NCBI GenBank assembly: GCA_958299035.1
Contig: CATQJL010000112.1
Span: 13,926,880-13,990,879 of the forward strand
Source: Cylicocyclus nassatus
Lineage: Eukaryota; Nematoda; Chromadorea; Rhabditida; Strongylidae
Length of the DNA: 64,000 nucleotides
Direction of reading: 5' to 3'
Within the stretch, counting starts at the first letter, position 1; each line of letters opens with the position of its first letter. Positions 20,851 to 32,452 of the stretch are shown piece after piece. A program made the translations under genes and the position numbers. The notes beneath the pieces were generated by a model. It saw only the letters and a list, made by a program, of their open reading frames with translations, made no database searches and had not been told where the DNA came from.

Positions 20851-21924
20851 GACAAATTTTACCGCTGCAACTGTATGTAGGGTAGAGGACCATATGTCGC
20901 CGAATTTGGAAGAGTCCCTGCGGATTCTCTGCAGGAACGCATGTCCGCGCATGACAAGGGTGCGTATTTGTCGCAAATGACTGCGGGGACCGCCCTTTTT
21001 CGGCGACATATAGTTCTCCACCCCTGCATGTAGAGGCAAAAACAGTGATGCCAGGTGATGACTGAATCATAGTGCGCAGTGAAATTGAGAGCATCATTAA
21101 CAAAAACGCTCAAATCTTCCACGACGCTTCGATACTCAAGCTCAGCACCACCGCAGATATATGACCTGAGGTGAGTACTGGTGTCACCTAAGCGCATGAC
21201 AAAGTATTTGAAAAGATTTAAGGGCAGATCCCACATCTCAGACCATGAATTCACTCTTTTCACGGAAAAAGAAAGAGATTCGTAAACTTACTCTCTTTCC
21301 TCTTATCCATAGCAAGCGTATTTCTTCAGATCATCGGCAAAAATCTGCACATATATTTTTATGGGTCGGTTTTGATGAATGAGCGTAGGTCGGCTGTATA
21401 AAGTAATAAACATAAGGGGTGAGAGGATTCCTCCCTGCGGAACACCACTGCTGCACAAATACTTTTCTGAATACATTTTTTAAAGCGCACTGTCTCTATG
21501 TTCGCTAAGGTAAGATTCCAGTCATTTCAGAAGATGACCACGGATACCTGCGCTTTCTAGTTTCAGCAAAGGTTTATTTTTGTGATTAACTTTGCCAAAG
21601 GCTTTTGATGAATCAAGTAAATGATGTCCACACACTTCTGCTGGTTCAGGGCTTCATCAAATCGAAAACAGAATTGTGAAGTAGCGCAGTGGTTGATAAT
21701 CCAGACAGGAATTTATGCTGTTCTTGTGGTATAATGTGATTTTTCTGCAGCTAGTCACTCAGTTTGTCGTTAATGATTTTCTCTAGTATTCTACCACAAG
21801 CGGAGTAATGCTTATAGTACGAAAATTGGACAAGTTGTTGCTAGATGAATTTTTTGGAATTGCGGTAACAAGAAGCCTCCTTTCACAGTTGGGGAACTTG
21901 GCCCATTGTGAGAGATGCATTATA

Positions 21925-22597
21925 CAGGGTGTCCCAAAAAATGTATCGAACGTTTGATCGTTAATATCTCTCTTCCCAAAAAGTCTTTTGCCTTGCTTCA
22001 GGTACCGTTTTGTGGAGCTGGCTTCAACTTAGAGTAGCATTATAGAACGAATCACTCATCTCTCTTCATTAATGTAGGATTACGGTAGAAAATTGAAACA
22101 TATGGTGTCAAGTGGAAAAAGCTGCCGTTTCAAAATTTTTCAAAAAAATGTAAAAACTTGTGTATTGGGGTTTTTATGGACGCTGAGTTTACTCAACTGT
22201 TCACAAGAGTATGAAGCTTTCTAAACAATGTAACCGCACTTTTTAGAAACATTGAAAAAATGGCCGCTACCTCTTACCTGGCATAACTCTTCAATGAAGC
22301 ATCATAATAAGTTGGGAACTTCACAGTTAGAATCAGCAACTCTAATTAGCCTAGCGTAAAAGTTTTCAGACTGTTTTGTTTCCTTTCTGGGGCAAAATAT
22401 GACCTTTCATTGCTTTAAACCTTCTTTGATGTTTCTACCGTAATCCTACAGTAATGAAGAAAGATGAGTGATTCGTTCTATAATGTACTCTAAGCTGAAA
22501 CCAGCTCTACAGATTGGTACCTGAAGCAAGGGAAAAGACTACTTTAGAAAAGAGATATTAACGATCAAACGTTCGATACATTTTTTGGAACACCTTG
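21925..22597. mobile_element. Mariner-type MITE (CAGGGTGTCCC family), copy A
   Basis: 673 bp, bounded by TA (21,923-21,924; 22,598-22,599). The ends CAGGGTGTCCCAAAAAATGT and its inverted partner (CAAGGTGTTCCAAAAAATGT) continue into long inverted arms (ATCGAACGTTTGATCGTTAA). TA duplication and this end sequence fit the Tc1/mariner superfamily. There is no transposase frame. Two relatives lie at 32,946 and 35,059. Confidence 0.8.
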
Positions 22598-23344
22598 TAT
22601 ATACATGACAGAGGAAGGCAGAGAGCTCGGGCACATTTCTTGTACACAATCTGTGGAATTCCATCGTACGAAATAGTTGTTAATGATTTTAGCCTCGGTA
22701 GAATCTCCAAAAGATGGTTGGGATGAATCACTATGTCACCGCATCTAGCAGAGATTCGTGGGAATGATGAAGATGGAAACCAAGTAGCGTCCCCATTCTC
22801 ATCATCTCCACCTCCATTCGCAAAGACAAAGGCAAAAAATCGTCCCAACGCTTCAGCTTTCTCTTCGTCCTTTGAAAGGAGTTGTTCTCATCCAGTAAGG
22901 ATGGGAGTTTTTGCTGCCCTTTGCTATTTAGTTTTTAGATATTGGTAAAGTTTTCCAAATTCAGACCTAGCAAAAGGTGATTCCCGACTGGTCAGAATCC
23001 TCTTGATATGATGACTTGTATCTGAGCAGACTTTTCTATACAGATCATTTGTGAAAGGATCATGCATGCTAGCAAAAAGTCTGCACTTTTTGTTGCAGTA
23101 GATTGATAATATGTTTAGGATAATGGCGAATGTATGAGGTGCGGTAGCGAAAAGGTACAAAGTTCGCTAAAGCACTGAATATCTGCTTACAAAAACCTTT
23201 GTATAAATCATCAGTCGTCATACAATCATAAAAGATTGCTGGCCAATCAATAAAGGAAAGACTCCTGTCCATGGCCGCATAGCTCGCACTGGAATAGTCA
23301 GGGTAGGGGAGAAATATCATAACTTATAATAACGGGCTAAGGGT

Positions 23345-23983
23345 GTTTACGTGTTTTTGTGTGTTGTGTGTGTGAGAGTGTGTCTGTTACGAAATTCGTA
23401 GGGCGGGTTCCAGCCAACCTCCTGGGCCCAAATTTTGCACAGCGCATGCTACCCGCAAGAAAGTCGAATATGCAAAAGCACGAGCAGATTCGTTGAGTGG
23501 ATCCCTTAGAAACTGCGTGTTAAACGGATCCACTTTGCGTTTGGGCCGCAAAATTGGGTCCGTAATTCCACTTTTTTCAGAGTCGTGGATGTTTGTGCCA
23601 AGTAAATGTGCAAGCCATGAACTTAGGCTCAAAAAAATGATCAAAAGTCCATTACTTTACAAGAACGGCCCCAAAAAGTATTAGTTGCGTAAACGGTCAA
23701 TTTGTGAAGGTTTTTTCAGACCATTTGACGAGATTTTTGCACAAATATGTAGCCCACGGTGATTGCTGTTCTTATTGCAACTGCAAAGACCATGGGAAAA
23801 TCAAAAACCTATGAAAATTTGCGTTTGTTTCCCTGCAAAAAGTCTCATCCACGCGAAATCACCGATTTTGCATAAAAAAGCTTTCAGAATGAGTAGTTGT
23901 TTACATTTTGATCGTGATAGTCGGCATCACTCGGTGAGTTCCGATGCCATCATTATAAGAGAATGAGTAGGGCCTAGATATAG
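23345..23983. other. Unassigned insertion inside LINE-2
   Basis: This stretch separates the endonuclease and linker parts of LINE-2 and does not match either. It starts with a GT-rich run (TGTGTGTGTGAGAGTGTGTC) and contains no domain. I could not find matching terminal repeats, so its class is unknown. Confidence 0.35.
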
Positions 23984-24025
23984 AGCCAGTGCGAGCCTCT
24001 GCGAAGCAGAGGTGACGCACTGGCT
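23984..24025. repeat. 42-bp near-perfect palindrome
   Basis: AGCCAGTGCG at the left is mirrored by CGCACTGGCT at the right, and the inner arms CCTCTGC / GCAGAGG surround GAA. It sits at the edge of the foreign segment inside LINE-2 and could be a small transposon end or a hairpin formed at the insertion. Confidence 0.65.
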
Positions 24026-24507
24026 TTAGGCTGGTTGGTTTATAAACATCGAAGTGGACTTGGAATGTGATCACATTGTGATCCAAATTGCCGAAGGGAG
24101 GATCAGTGCGAACATTTTTGATTCATTGGTTGAAAAGAACAAGTCAAGAATGGAATTATCTCCTGTAGCATCTGTAACATTTTGCTTAGGGGCGCAATAG
24201 CTCAAAGACGACAAAAGTTTTTTTTATCATGAGTGCTATTATTGACTGCGCAAAAGTCTACATTGAAATCGCCCAGTATGATCGTGGGCAGTGGCCTAGA
24301 GCTCAAGTTATAAATAGCATCAGTCAATATTTTGTCATCACCAGCACTAGAAGAGGGTGGACGATATACTAGAATAAATCGAGAAGAAGATCTTGAAAAA
24401 AGTGGGTAGATATCCAAGCACAACAAGTCGGAAGTCATTTTATTGTTGAAGGAATACACTCGACAAAAATGTCATCTTTGACAAGGAAACACACGCCTCC
24501 CCCTCTA

Positions 24508-24532
24508 TTTATTTATTTATTTATTTATTCAA
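24508..24532 (-). repeat. AATA-type 3' tail of LINE-1
   Basis: (TTTA)n on the + strand, so (AAATA)n on the minus strand. Short tandem tails of this kind end CR1-like LINEs and mark the site where target-primed reverse transcription began. Confidence 0.6.
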
Positions 24533-25542
24533 TACATTACTACAGTGTAATGTGCTAGAAAGTAGAATCGCTAAAATGGAAATAATGCACAATACACACG
24601 CGAAATATGTACAAAGGATTTGCTCTCATTTTCACATCGCTAAATCTTCTGCGTATGGATCATAATAACAAGGTTGAAAAGTTCCGGATATAGTTCAAAT
24701 TAGGAAGTAGTGTGGTAGTATCCAAAGTTTATGCATCTTCTAAAAAGATTCTCTAGAACATTATTGAAAGCTTCGATCGCAAGCATTAAGAATAGGTAGT
24801 AGGATGTGTGCCCAAAATAACGGAGCATGATGGGATACCCTAGTGCGGGTAACAGATCACTTTCGAGTGGTACGCTTTGGTGGTAGTACCTAGGCGATAT
24901 GGCGAGTCCACTCGTACCTAGGCGACCATTACACTACCGACCGCCTCCACTTCCTCCGTGTTTGAGCATATGAATGTAACACATGCAAGATAAAAGCTTT
25001 CAATAGTCTAAAGATGCGAATGCTTAATGAAAAAGTAGAACGAGTAGGCATAAGATCTGGTAGTTCACGTAAATATTCAGACACTGACATCGTAAATATT
25101 CAGACACACAGACATTTTTTTTGATCCGGCAGTAGATTTGCAACGATGCGAAATAGAAAGCTCAAGATAAATAATAACGAAGTTTTATATTACTGTATAA
25201 TCTAAATTATTTCTAGTCAAGAAATTAGCATGGAATAAATAGAGATAGAGTATTTTGAGCAGCAAAATTCAGAACAGTAGTCTATTTGAGAGAATTTATA
25301 GAAATGTGTATTAAAAATAGATTTTAGACAATCTTGCTGTACAAAGCAATGAGCCATATAATCGTTCGATTTCTAACTTTGAGAAAAAGCCATAAATTCT
25401 GAAAGTAAAGAGAAAGAATACAAGATAAACGAATAGCGTGTAAACTCCCTGGCAAGTAGAGTAGAATGGTAATATGTTTCTTTTTCCTAATCAAAAGCGG
25501 TAGTGAAACTGAAAATAAAAAGAGAAAAAGCCTAGGTAAATT

Positions 25543-26427
25543 TCAAAAGTATTCTGATTCATCAATTCCTAATAGACTCATAAGATCACATTTCAAAAGT
25601 TTAATTCTAAATGTTTTTGAGTTGGGCGTCGAAAGAACTGAATCAGGTAGTTTTTGCATCCAGCGAGAAGTGCGAGCAAAAAAGGAATCATAGAAAGGCG
25701 TATTTAATACATGAGAATCAAGGCAGGAAAAGCTAAACCTACCTGTTCGTCCATTACATGGTCTCCAAACCCAAAACTTACTAGGTGATAATTTCGTTTC
25801 AAGGCGTAATATTTGAAATGCAAGTACTAAATCAGCCACAATCCTACGATAAAACAAGCTGTGAAGTCTGAGGCTGCGTAACCTATCTCTATAGGATGGA
25901 AGGGAATATGGATAATTATTATCAGGAAAAAGTCTGTAGTACAAAATACGTGTAAAAATCATCTGAACTCTCTCAAGAGTCACAACATCTTTTTTCAAAT
26001 TTGGACTCCATACTTGGCTTCCATATTCTAATAGGGGTAGGACGTAGGCCGCATATAGTCTGATATATATTTTACTATCAACATGTTTCAAATTACGCAA
26101 CAAAAGGTACATCATGTGCAAGGCTGCACGGGAAATTTTCTCAATATGGGGTCGTAAGCGAAGTTCACAATCAAGAAGTATACCCAGATCACGCACAAGT
26201 GCGGGTCTAGAGAGGGAAATACCAGAATGAGCATAGTCCATCAGAGAATCATTCTTTTTCTTTCTGGTAATGGTCAAACAAGCACTTTTGTTTAAATTAA
26301 CATCAATGCTGTTCATAACCGCCCAAGACAGTAACTTATGTAGACAAGAGTTCAGCGATTTAGTTACTTCATTCTTATTAGCGTCAGAATATGAAGCGAA
26401 TACTTTTATATCGTCAGCGTAAGCCAT
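25543..26427 (-). CDS. LINE-1 reverse transcriptase, catalytic core to C-terminus
   Basis: A 294-codon open frame. The polymerase signature YADDIKVFAS is at residues 3-12 with both catalytic Asp present. LVRDLGILLDCELRLRPHIEK (about 77-97) is the conserved motif after the catalytic domain, followed by YAAYVLPLLEYGSQVWSP and the Arg-rich C-terminus. The true protein starts far upstream. The Met used is inside the MAYADD motif. The motif GVPQGGVLSPLLFNIY lies just upstream in the same general frame but is joined to a deletion point, so this is a fragment of a polyprotein of about 900 aa. Confidence 0.75.
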   Translation of the reverse strand: MAYADDIKVFASYSDANKNEVTKSLNSCLHKLLSWAVMNSIDVNLNKSACLTITRKKKNDSLMDYAHSGISLSRPALVRDLGILLDCELRLRPHIEKISRAALHMMYLLLRNLKHVDSKIYIRLYAAYVLPLLEYGSQVWSPNLKKDVVTLERVQMIFTRILYYRLFPDNNYPYSLPSYRDRLRSLRLHSLFYRRIVADLVLAFQILRLETKLSPSKFWVWRPCNGRTGRFSFSCLDSHVLNTPFYDSFFARTSRWMQKLPDSVLSTPNSKTFRIKLLKCDLMSLLGIDESEYF

Positions 26428-26470
26428 AACTTTGATCTTTTTATCTATAGATAAGCATTCGGGAAGGTCA

Positions 26471-26920
26471 CTAGTATAGATATTGAAAAGGAGTGGGGAT
26501 AGAACACCCCCTTGAGGGACTCCACTTGTTGCTAGAAGATCTTTCGATAAATCCGAATTGTTCGGGAGGTATGTGGTTTTTCTGTGTGCAGAAAGTCAAC
26601 AGTTTACGTCTTACTATCTTTTCAGCAACTTTGCAGACAACGGAATTGATAGATATTGGTCGAAATTGTGTGATTTCATGTGGATTTTGGACTTTGGGAA
26701 TGGGAACTACTTTCCCATGTCTCCAAATGCCGGTACGGTCGGAATGGTGTATCGAATAAGGGAGATCAGAGAGAATTCCAGAGCTAGAGATTCGTGAGCT
26801 TAGCCATGTTTTGGTAATGAAGACAATATCTGGTAGATGGAGCCACATAGAGGCATAAAGCAGATGAGGTTCATTACCAAATTACGAGAGTTGAACACAA
26901 AATAATCACGAATGCGCTAT
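26471..26920 (-). pseudogene. LINE-1 endonuclease/reverse-transcriptase deletion junction
   Basis: One minus-strand frame (26,471-26,848) reads from the endonuclease start (LPDIVFITKTWLSSR) through SIHHSDRTG directly to WRHGKVVPIPKV, a reverse-transcriptase motif that normally lies about 350-400 residues later. This is an internal deletion that kept the frame. After EQFGFIERSS it moves into SNKWSPSRG, an out-of-frame reading of the GVPQGG region, marking a second deletion. Confidence 0.65.
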
Positions 26921-27141
26921 GACCGGGCTTAATCATCAGTTTCCCTGCGCTGATCTCCTAGGTAACTCTGAAATATGTTTCAACTCACCTTTGCACACAA
27001 TCCATTCTTTAGTGGGCTTTCCTTGGTTCAAATCGCGTGCTCGCCGACGTAGAACGAACTCTAGAGCACGTACAGATGGGGTCATACTTTAGTGCACGAA
27101 TGCGTTACATATACTAGAATGACGTAGACGATGTGCATTGG

Positions 27142-27807
27142 CTAGCGCATGAGCTCAGTAAGTAAGCGACAGGAAAACCACTTTGACAAGCCTGCAACGA
27201 TTTTTATTGACTTTTCCATTCCATGCAGCTCAGAGGGAAAACAATCGACCTGTAATTCGTCTAACACATTTGAAACCTTACGCTCTAAATCGGCTTTCCT
27301 TTCTAAGAGAGAAAGGCTCGGAGGGGTGTTAGGTATTCCAGCGATGTCGATACTGCGCCTCTTTTTCTCAAACTCAACCTCATCCAAAATTTTACCCTTT
27401 GAAGCCAACCATTTTTTGGATGAGGGGGTTTTTGTTCCTAGCCAAAATAGCCTCTATAGGCTCAGCGGCAGGGGACTAGCAAAGTCATCATCTGCTTCAT
27501 GACTACTGGTGGCTTGCAAGCTCTCGATTACTTTCCTTTTGCTTTGAAACACGAGTTGTTGGCTGAGAGTTTGATCTTGTGATCGCCATGCCAATATCGA
27601 TATCGATCTATCCAAAGCCGGCTGAGTGCGAGCGAAAAAATTGTCAAATTCGAAAAGTGGGGAGAAATACACAGACACGCTACTGGTGATAGAATCAAAT
27701 GGAGCTATGCGAACGATGTGACGCTTGAAGACACTTGGAATGACAAAAAAGTGGAAAAAATGACAAAAACTGGCCGAAGCTAAAGACAAGAGAGCGGGCC
27801 AAAACAC
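27142..27807 (-). pseudogene. LINE-1 ORF1-like region
   Basis: Two frames (27,454-27,807 and 27,142-27,408). The second carries SIDIAGIPNTPPSLSLLERK then VLDELQVDCFPSELHGMEKS, a pattern shared by ORF1/leader proteins of CR1-like elements (VLDxLxVxCxPxxVxRMG). The break between the two, at about 27,410-27,450, looks like a frameshift. These proteins bind element RNA. No zinc knuckle is kept here. Confidence 0.5.
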
Positions 27808-27829
27808 AGCCGCTCACGTTCAGTGCAGA

Positions 27830-27984
27830 CGAAAAAAAATTGTAAGCTTATGGGGTTAAAATCATGGTGATCTAAGCGGTACAATTTTTTAATCTTTTGA
27901 AGATAGTTATCGATTATTTCTTGCCAGATTTGTTTGATTTTTCTAAAGTCCGAATTATAAGGTAGTCGGAATTTAGTACCTTTA
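27830..27984 (-). pseudogene. Old Penelope-like element, fragment D (start of the reverse-transcriptase region)
   Basis: The minus strand reads ILSKGTKFRLPYNSDFRKIK then a YLQKIKKLYRLDHHDFNP-type stretch. It aligns by eye with IMSKGTKYRIPNNTSKKEI and NTYIKKYKLKPEELINIE of the intact Penelope reverse transcriptase at 35,694-37,700. The fragment stops where the 8-bp-TSD element at 27,993 begins, and the next part of the same protein is at 33,565-33,733. It is clearly older than the tandem copies. Confidence 0.7.
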
Positions 27985-29339
27985 CTAAGGATCACAGGTG
28001 CGATAAGGTGAGAATGACTCCTCCAGGGTGAAGGGGGTCACAGTGGTCGCAGCTCCTCTAGGGTGAAGGGTGTTTTACCTGGTAGAGAAATCATAAAACG
28101 ACGGGGGGAGGAGGAGCCATGGTGTTTTCTCATCATTTTTGTTTTCGTTAGCGATAATATTCTATGTGAAGATCTACCTACTCTGGTCAGAGGGGCGATA
28201 GATGTCTTGCCATTGAAAAATCACAAATCTTAAGTCGCAATCTGAATTTATCATCATTCTTGTTTATCGTCCCCCCTACTCCACGTCTAATGACGATTCC
28301 AGCCTTATTGATTTTTTGCAGACTTTTTGTTGCAGCCATTCCAATGTTGCCCTATTAGATGATTTCAGTCTTGCAATCGACTGGTTGAATAATACTCCTT
28401 CATGCTCTACATCTAGAAAATTTATGACTTTGTTCAGTAAGCTTTCGCTTGATCAATATGTTCTAAGAACAAGAATGAGCAATGTTTTGGATCTTGTACT
28501 TTCATCCGAGCCTGTTGTTCGTAATGTGATTGTTAAACCTCCTCTTTGTGGGTCTGATCATGCTAGTATTTGTTTTGACCTCTCAATCTCTATCGATAAT
28601 TCCTGTGTGGATTCTTACCTTGACTACGGTCGCGGTGACTACTCGAGTATCTCCTCCGTTTTGGACACTATTTATTGATTGGTGGTCATTACTGAATGCA
28701 AATTCGATCGATGAAGCTCATCAACGATTCACCGATCTACTACATGACCTGCTTTTGCGATACGTCCCACATAAAAAGAAGGCAATTGAAACTTGCAGTT
28801 ATCCTTCGCATATCAGGAATCTGATTGAACAAAGAAACCGATTATTTTTTAGTATCCAAAACCCATTAAATTCTGCAAGTTACAAGAACGTTACTGAGGA
28901 ACTATCTAGACATTTAGCCAAATTTAATGCGTATAAACAAAGAAGACTAGCCAATATGAGCCCTGTGTCCTTGTTCAGATATGCTCGCTCTTTTTTGATA
29001 GAACAGACAACTGTGTAGATATTAAGGGATGACCAAGGTAACGCGATCAGAACCGATCAAGAAAAAGCTGAGCACTTAGGGCGCTATTTTGCGTCCCTAT
29101 TTCGAGCTCCAACTATACTTGAGTAATTCGATAATTTTTCATCGAATGAATGAATATCGAATAAATTCGAAAAGAAAAAATTTGGAATAAACGAATATCG
29201 AATAAATTCGGAAAATCAAAGATATCGAATGAATGAATATCGAATATATTCGAACATTGGGAGTCGAATTTCAAATAAATATTCGATTGATTTATCGAAT
29301 AATCAAAGCAATCACATTTCAAACTTGCCGACATATCTG

Positions 29340-29640
29340 GCTAAAGCCGATCCAATCATAATCAGCCCCCTAGTATCCCCTATACCAACTCCTAGCTCAA
29401 AATTTTTCACAAATTGCTGAATTCAATAAAATAGATTTCGGTTTAAATCAACACCCTCATTTACACCCGTGTGCCAACTACCAGTCTCGTAGCTCAAGAT
29501 TTCCCAAAAATCGACAAAATCATTAAAGTAAAAATCTTTCCATAATCAGCACCCTCACTTGCCCCCTTGTACCAACTTCCAACCCTGTAGCTCTAGTTTC
29601 TCCAAAAATGATAGAGTCGATAAAGTACACCTTGATCCTG
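29340..29640 (-). repeat. Reverse-orientation relative of the 108-bp minisatellite
   Basis: Reverse-complemented, successive units carry a TCGATTTTTGGGAAATCTTG-like phrase, a GAGCTACGAG-like phrase, GTTGGCACACGGGTG and GCTGATTATG, matching the units at 2,143-2,400 in order. About three units of roughly 100-110 bp, strongly diverged. Confidence 0.5.
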
Positions 29641-30677
29641 CGGCTTTGTTCGACAGCAGACCTTATTTGTCAGGCTTTCACTAGATTTCAAAGACGTTTA
29701 GCAGAGTAACAGATAAAATTGGCTGAAGCTGAAATCTCAAAATGAGAAACATTGCAATTTGGTGTAAGCACCTAACGAGCTGTTCAGATCGTAGCGCTAG
29801 GTGTGCGATCTTGTAGAGCAGTAACGGTGGCCACATATGCACTTAAATCCCACAAATGCTACGATACATTGCTTGTTCATCGGAGACTTTCGTCTTGTGT
29901 GGTATAAGCTAGTCGTGGACGAAGGCATGTGGTTTCCTCCGCGAAGCGAGCACGAATGCCCCTATAACCCCTGGCATACTGCAGGCATTTCAGTGGTGAC
30001 GTGGTATGACGATACTCAAATTGTCCAAAACCTATTCTGAAAGTACAGAATGCAGGGCATTATCTTTTTGGTATGCTGTACATGCTAAACATTTGTGGTA
30101 AGCTGCCATTACATCTGAAGACATCTCGTAACTGGCAAATCGAGTACGGCAATCTAAAGCGTCTAATTCTGCACTACAACTGCGATGTGCTTTACTCAAT
30201 ATACACCAATTCGCAAAAAACTCCAAGGTAACGATTAGGCAGTTTTGCAATAATTTATGCGAGCAAGAGTGCTCACTAGTGTGGGCTTTACGTACCGCAA
30301 GTATGAGCAATGCAAAGAAAGAAGAACAATCATTTCATTTCAGTATGAACTCAGAATATGAGCTCGTATTTGATATCTTCTTTGCTGATTTGGTGCCAAC
30401 AGCAGTGCGAACAATCTCATTGATCGAAAAAACATCAATTAAAATCCACATATGATTTTTTTACTGTCAAGCAGTCGGAAAAATGCGACTCTCCATACAG
30501 TTCAAAGGTATACCGGTTGCAAAAGATGCATTACCGAGTTTTGCGAAAAAAAACACGCGGACGAAGTGAGCTTGATACTCAGCAGTTGGCTCTGCAACTA
30601 AGTCGAATAATCTGAATACGGAGTACATTCGAATACGAATTCGATTAAACACTCGAATAAAACATTCGAATAAATCT

Positions 30678-30850
30678 ACTCGAAACCTCGTTTTTTGATT
30701 GTTCAAGTTTTCGAACAATATTCGAAACCTCGTTTATTGATTATTCGAGTTTTCGAATCTTATTCGAAACCCTGTTTTTTGATTATTCGAGTTTCGAATT
30801 TCATTCGAGACCCCGTTTTCTCAATTATTCGAGTTTCGAATATTATTCGA
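30678..30850 (+). repeat. 42-bp TTCGAAACCTCG minisatellite
   Basis: Four copies of a unit of about 42 bp (TTCGAAACCTCGTTTTTTGA followed by TTATTCGAGTTTTCGAATATTA-like sequence) run head to tail. TTCGAA and its neighbours make each unit partly self-complementary. It lies just inside the right end of the 29,114-30,946 element. Confidence 0.65.
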
Positions 30851-32452
30851 AAATGGAAGAACTCCGAATATCGAATTTCGAATACGAATATATTCAAATC
30901 TTTTATTTAAATGATCAAATTTCTATTCGATTCGGACCCAAGTATAGCTCCAACAGCTGTCTTTCAAACAATGATTTGCTGCGAGCTAACATTGGAAAAA
31001 GACATTCTTATCTTTCTCAGATTCTACAAGTGTTTCCTTGGGAAACAGCTAGTTTCCTGAAGAAACTGAAGTCATCCACGTCTTTGACTACTGATGGTAT
31101 TCTCCAGATTGTATTCAAAATTGTGCCAATCAATTGGCAATTTCCGTTTCTATACTGACTAATCTCTCTCTGAGCATTGGTGAGCTTCCAAATATATGGA
31201 AGCAAGGAAGAGTTGTACCAGTGCCAAAAGTTTAGAACCCGCATAAAGTTACCGAATTTCGGCCTATAACTATTAACTCTGTTGTTTGTAAAGTTGCTGG
31301 GAAGATTATTAGAAGTAAATTATTGACATATTGCGCACAGAACAATCTCATACCTGCTGAACAATTTGGATTTATTGCGGGTTGCTCAACTACCCTTCAA
31401 CTACTGGTATGTGACATTACTGGAAAAAAGCTTTATCTCAAAACCGAGCCACTGATGTTCTTTATTTTGACCTGTCTAAAGCTTTTAATAGAGTAGACAT
31501 TCCCAAATTGATTGAAAAGCTTTTTGGAGTTTGAATTCGTGGCCCTTTTTTGAAATGGCTCTCATCTTATTTGTTTGATAGAGCCTTCTCCGTCCGCTGT
31601 AATTCTGCTACCTCTTCGATTTTCCCAGCAACAGTGGTGTGCAACAGGGTGGTGTATTGTCCCCTGTCCTTTTCAATATCTATACAAGTGATCTTCCTAG
31701 CCTCCTATCTACCGACAACAGAGTTAAGATTATGGCTTATGCTGATGAAATCAAAGTATTTGCATCATCAGATGCTGATAGGGAGGGAGTAACATAGTGC
31801 CTACAAAATTCAGTGCAAAGTATCTTGTGCTGGGCAACTACAAATAATATTGATGTAAACCTAACTAAAAGCTAACTGCTAACTGCTTGACTATCACAAG
31901 GAAAAGCGTGGATAAATGCACTTTTGAAGATTATGGGGACTCTGACATCGCTCCCTAGACCTGAACTTATAAGAGACCTTGAAGTTCTGGTTGACCATGA
32001 CCTTCTACTTAGATCCCATATTGAGAAAATAGCACGTGCGGCCCTGCATAGAATGTTTCTTTTGCTGCATAACTTGAGGCATGTTCATGAGAATGTTTAC
32101 ATTAGAACGTATGTGGCTTATGTCCTTCTGCATTTAGAATACGCTAGCCAAGTATGGAGTCCATATATAAAAAAAGATATTCTGACCTTAGAGAGTGTTC
32201 AGATAACATTTACTTGTATACTTTTCTATAGACTTTTTCCTAATGATAATTACCCTGCTGCCCTTTCATCCTAAACATGCAGGTTGCAATGCTTCAAACT
32301 CCATAAATTGCTTTACCGAAGGGTGGTGGCCAATTTAGTCCTTGCGTTTCAAAACTTTTGCCCAGTAAATTGGGTGTGGAAACCTTGCCATGGACGGACA
32401 GGTAGGTTTAACTTCTGTTGTTCTGTAACAGAAACTTCTCAGTTAGAAAAAG

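Larger units (their letters stand above)
20859..24507 (-). pseudogene. LINE-2: CR1/jockey-like retrotransposon remnant
   Basis: Minus-strand pieces line up in LINE order: apurinic-type endonuclease (24,030-24,507; RGGGVCFLVKDD, VYRPPSSSAGDD, ILGDFNVDF, then DHNVITFQVHFDVYKPTS); a linker (22,924-23,320; FIDWPAIF, ANFVPFRYRT); early reverse transcriptase (22,610-22,850); and the catalytic core (about 21,300-21,900; SSGVPQGGILSPLMF and the polymerase signature KIYVQIFADDLKKY). The thumb follows at 20,859-21,263 (MWDLPLNLFKYFVMRLG). It is split by a mariner-type MITE (21,925-22,597) and by unrelated sequence at about 23,345-23,985, and has many frameshifts. LINE-1 lies inside its endonuclease region, so the rest of its 5' end is missing or displaced. 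Confidence 0.75.
24508..27807 (-). pseudogene. LINE-1: internally deleted CR1/jockey-like retrotransposon
   Basis: The minus-strand order is: ORF1-like region (27,454-27,807 and 27,142-27,408; KVSNVLDELQVDCFPSELH, typical of nematode-type LINE ORF1); start of the endonuclease (about 26,760-26,920; PDIVFITKTWL); then an abrupt jump, in frame, into the reverse transcriptase (GKVVPIPKVQNPHEITQFRP). A second jump leads from EQFGFIERSS to the GVPQGG block in another frame; the catalytic core and C-terminus follow at 25,543-26,427. About 1 kb of AT-rich 3' UTR leads to an AATA tail at 24,508-24,532. The tail abuts the endonuclease coding sequence of LINE-2, so LINE-1 inserted there. Confidence 0.75.
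29114..30946. mobile_element. Element with 8-bp TSD and TATACTTG ends, rich in TTCGAA minisatellites
   Basis: The left end TATACTTGAGTAATTCG and the right end TATACTTGGGTCCGAATCG (reverse-complemented) are flanked by the perfect 8-bp duplication GCTCCAAC (29,106-29,113; 30,947-30,954). The LINE-3 reading continues across the joined site. Both ends are full of TCGAATA words. A related end occurs at 56,504. The middle has a 108-bp-type minisatellite and otherwise no gene. The TSD length suggests hAT, though the TATACTTG end is unusual. Confidence 0.7.
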
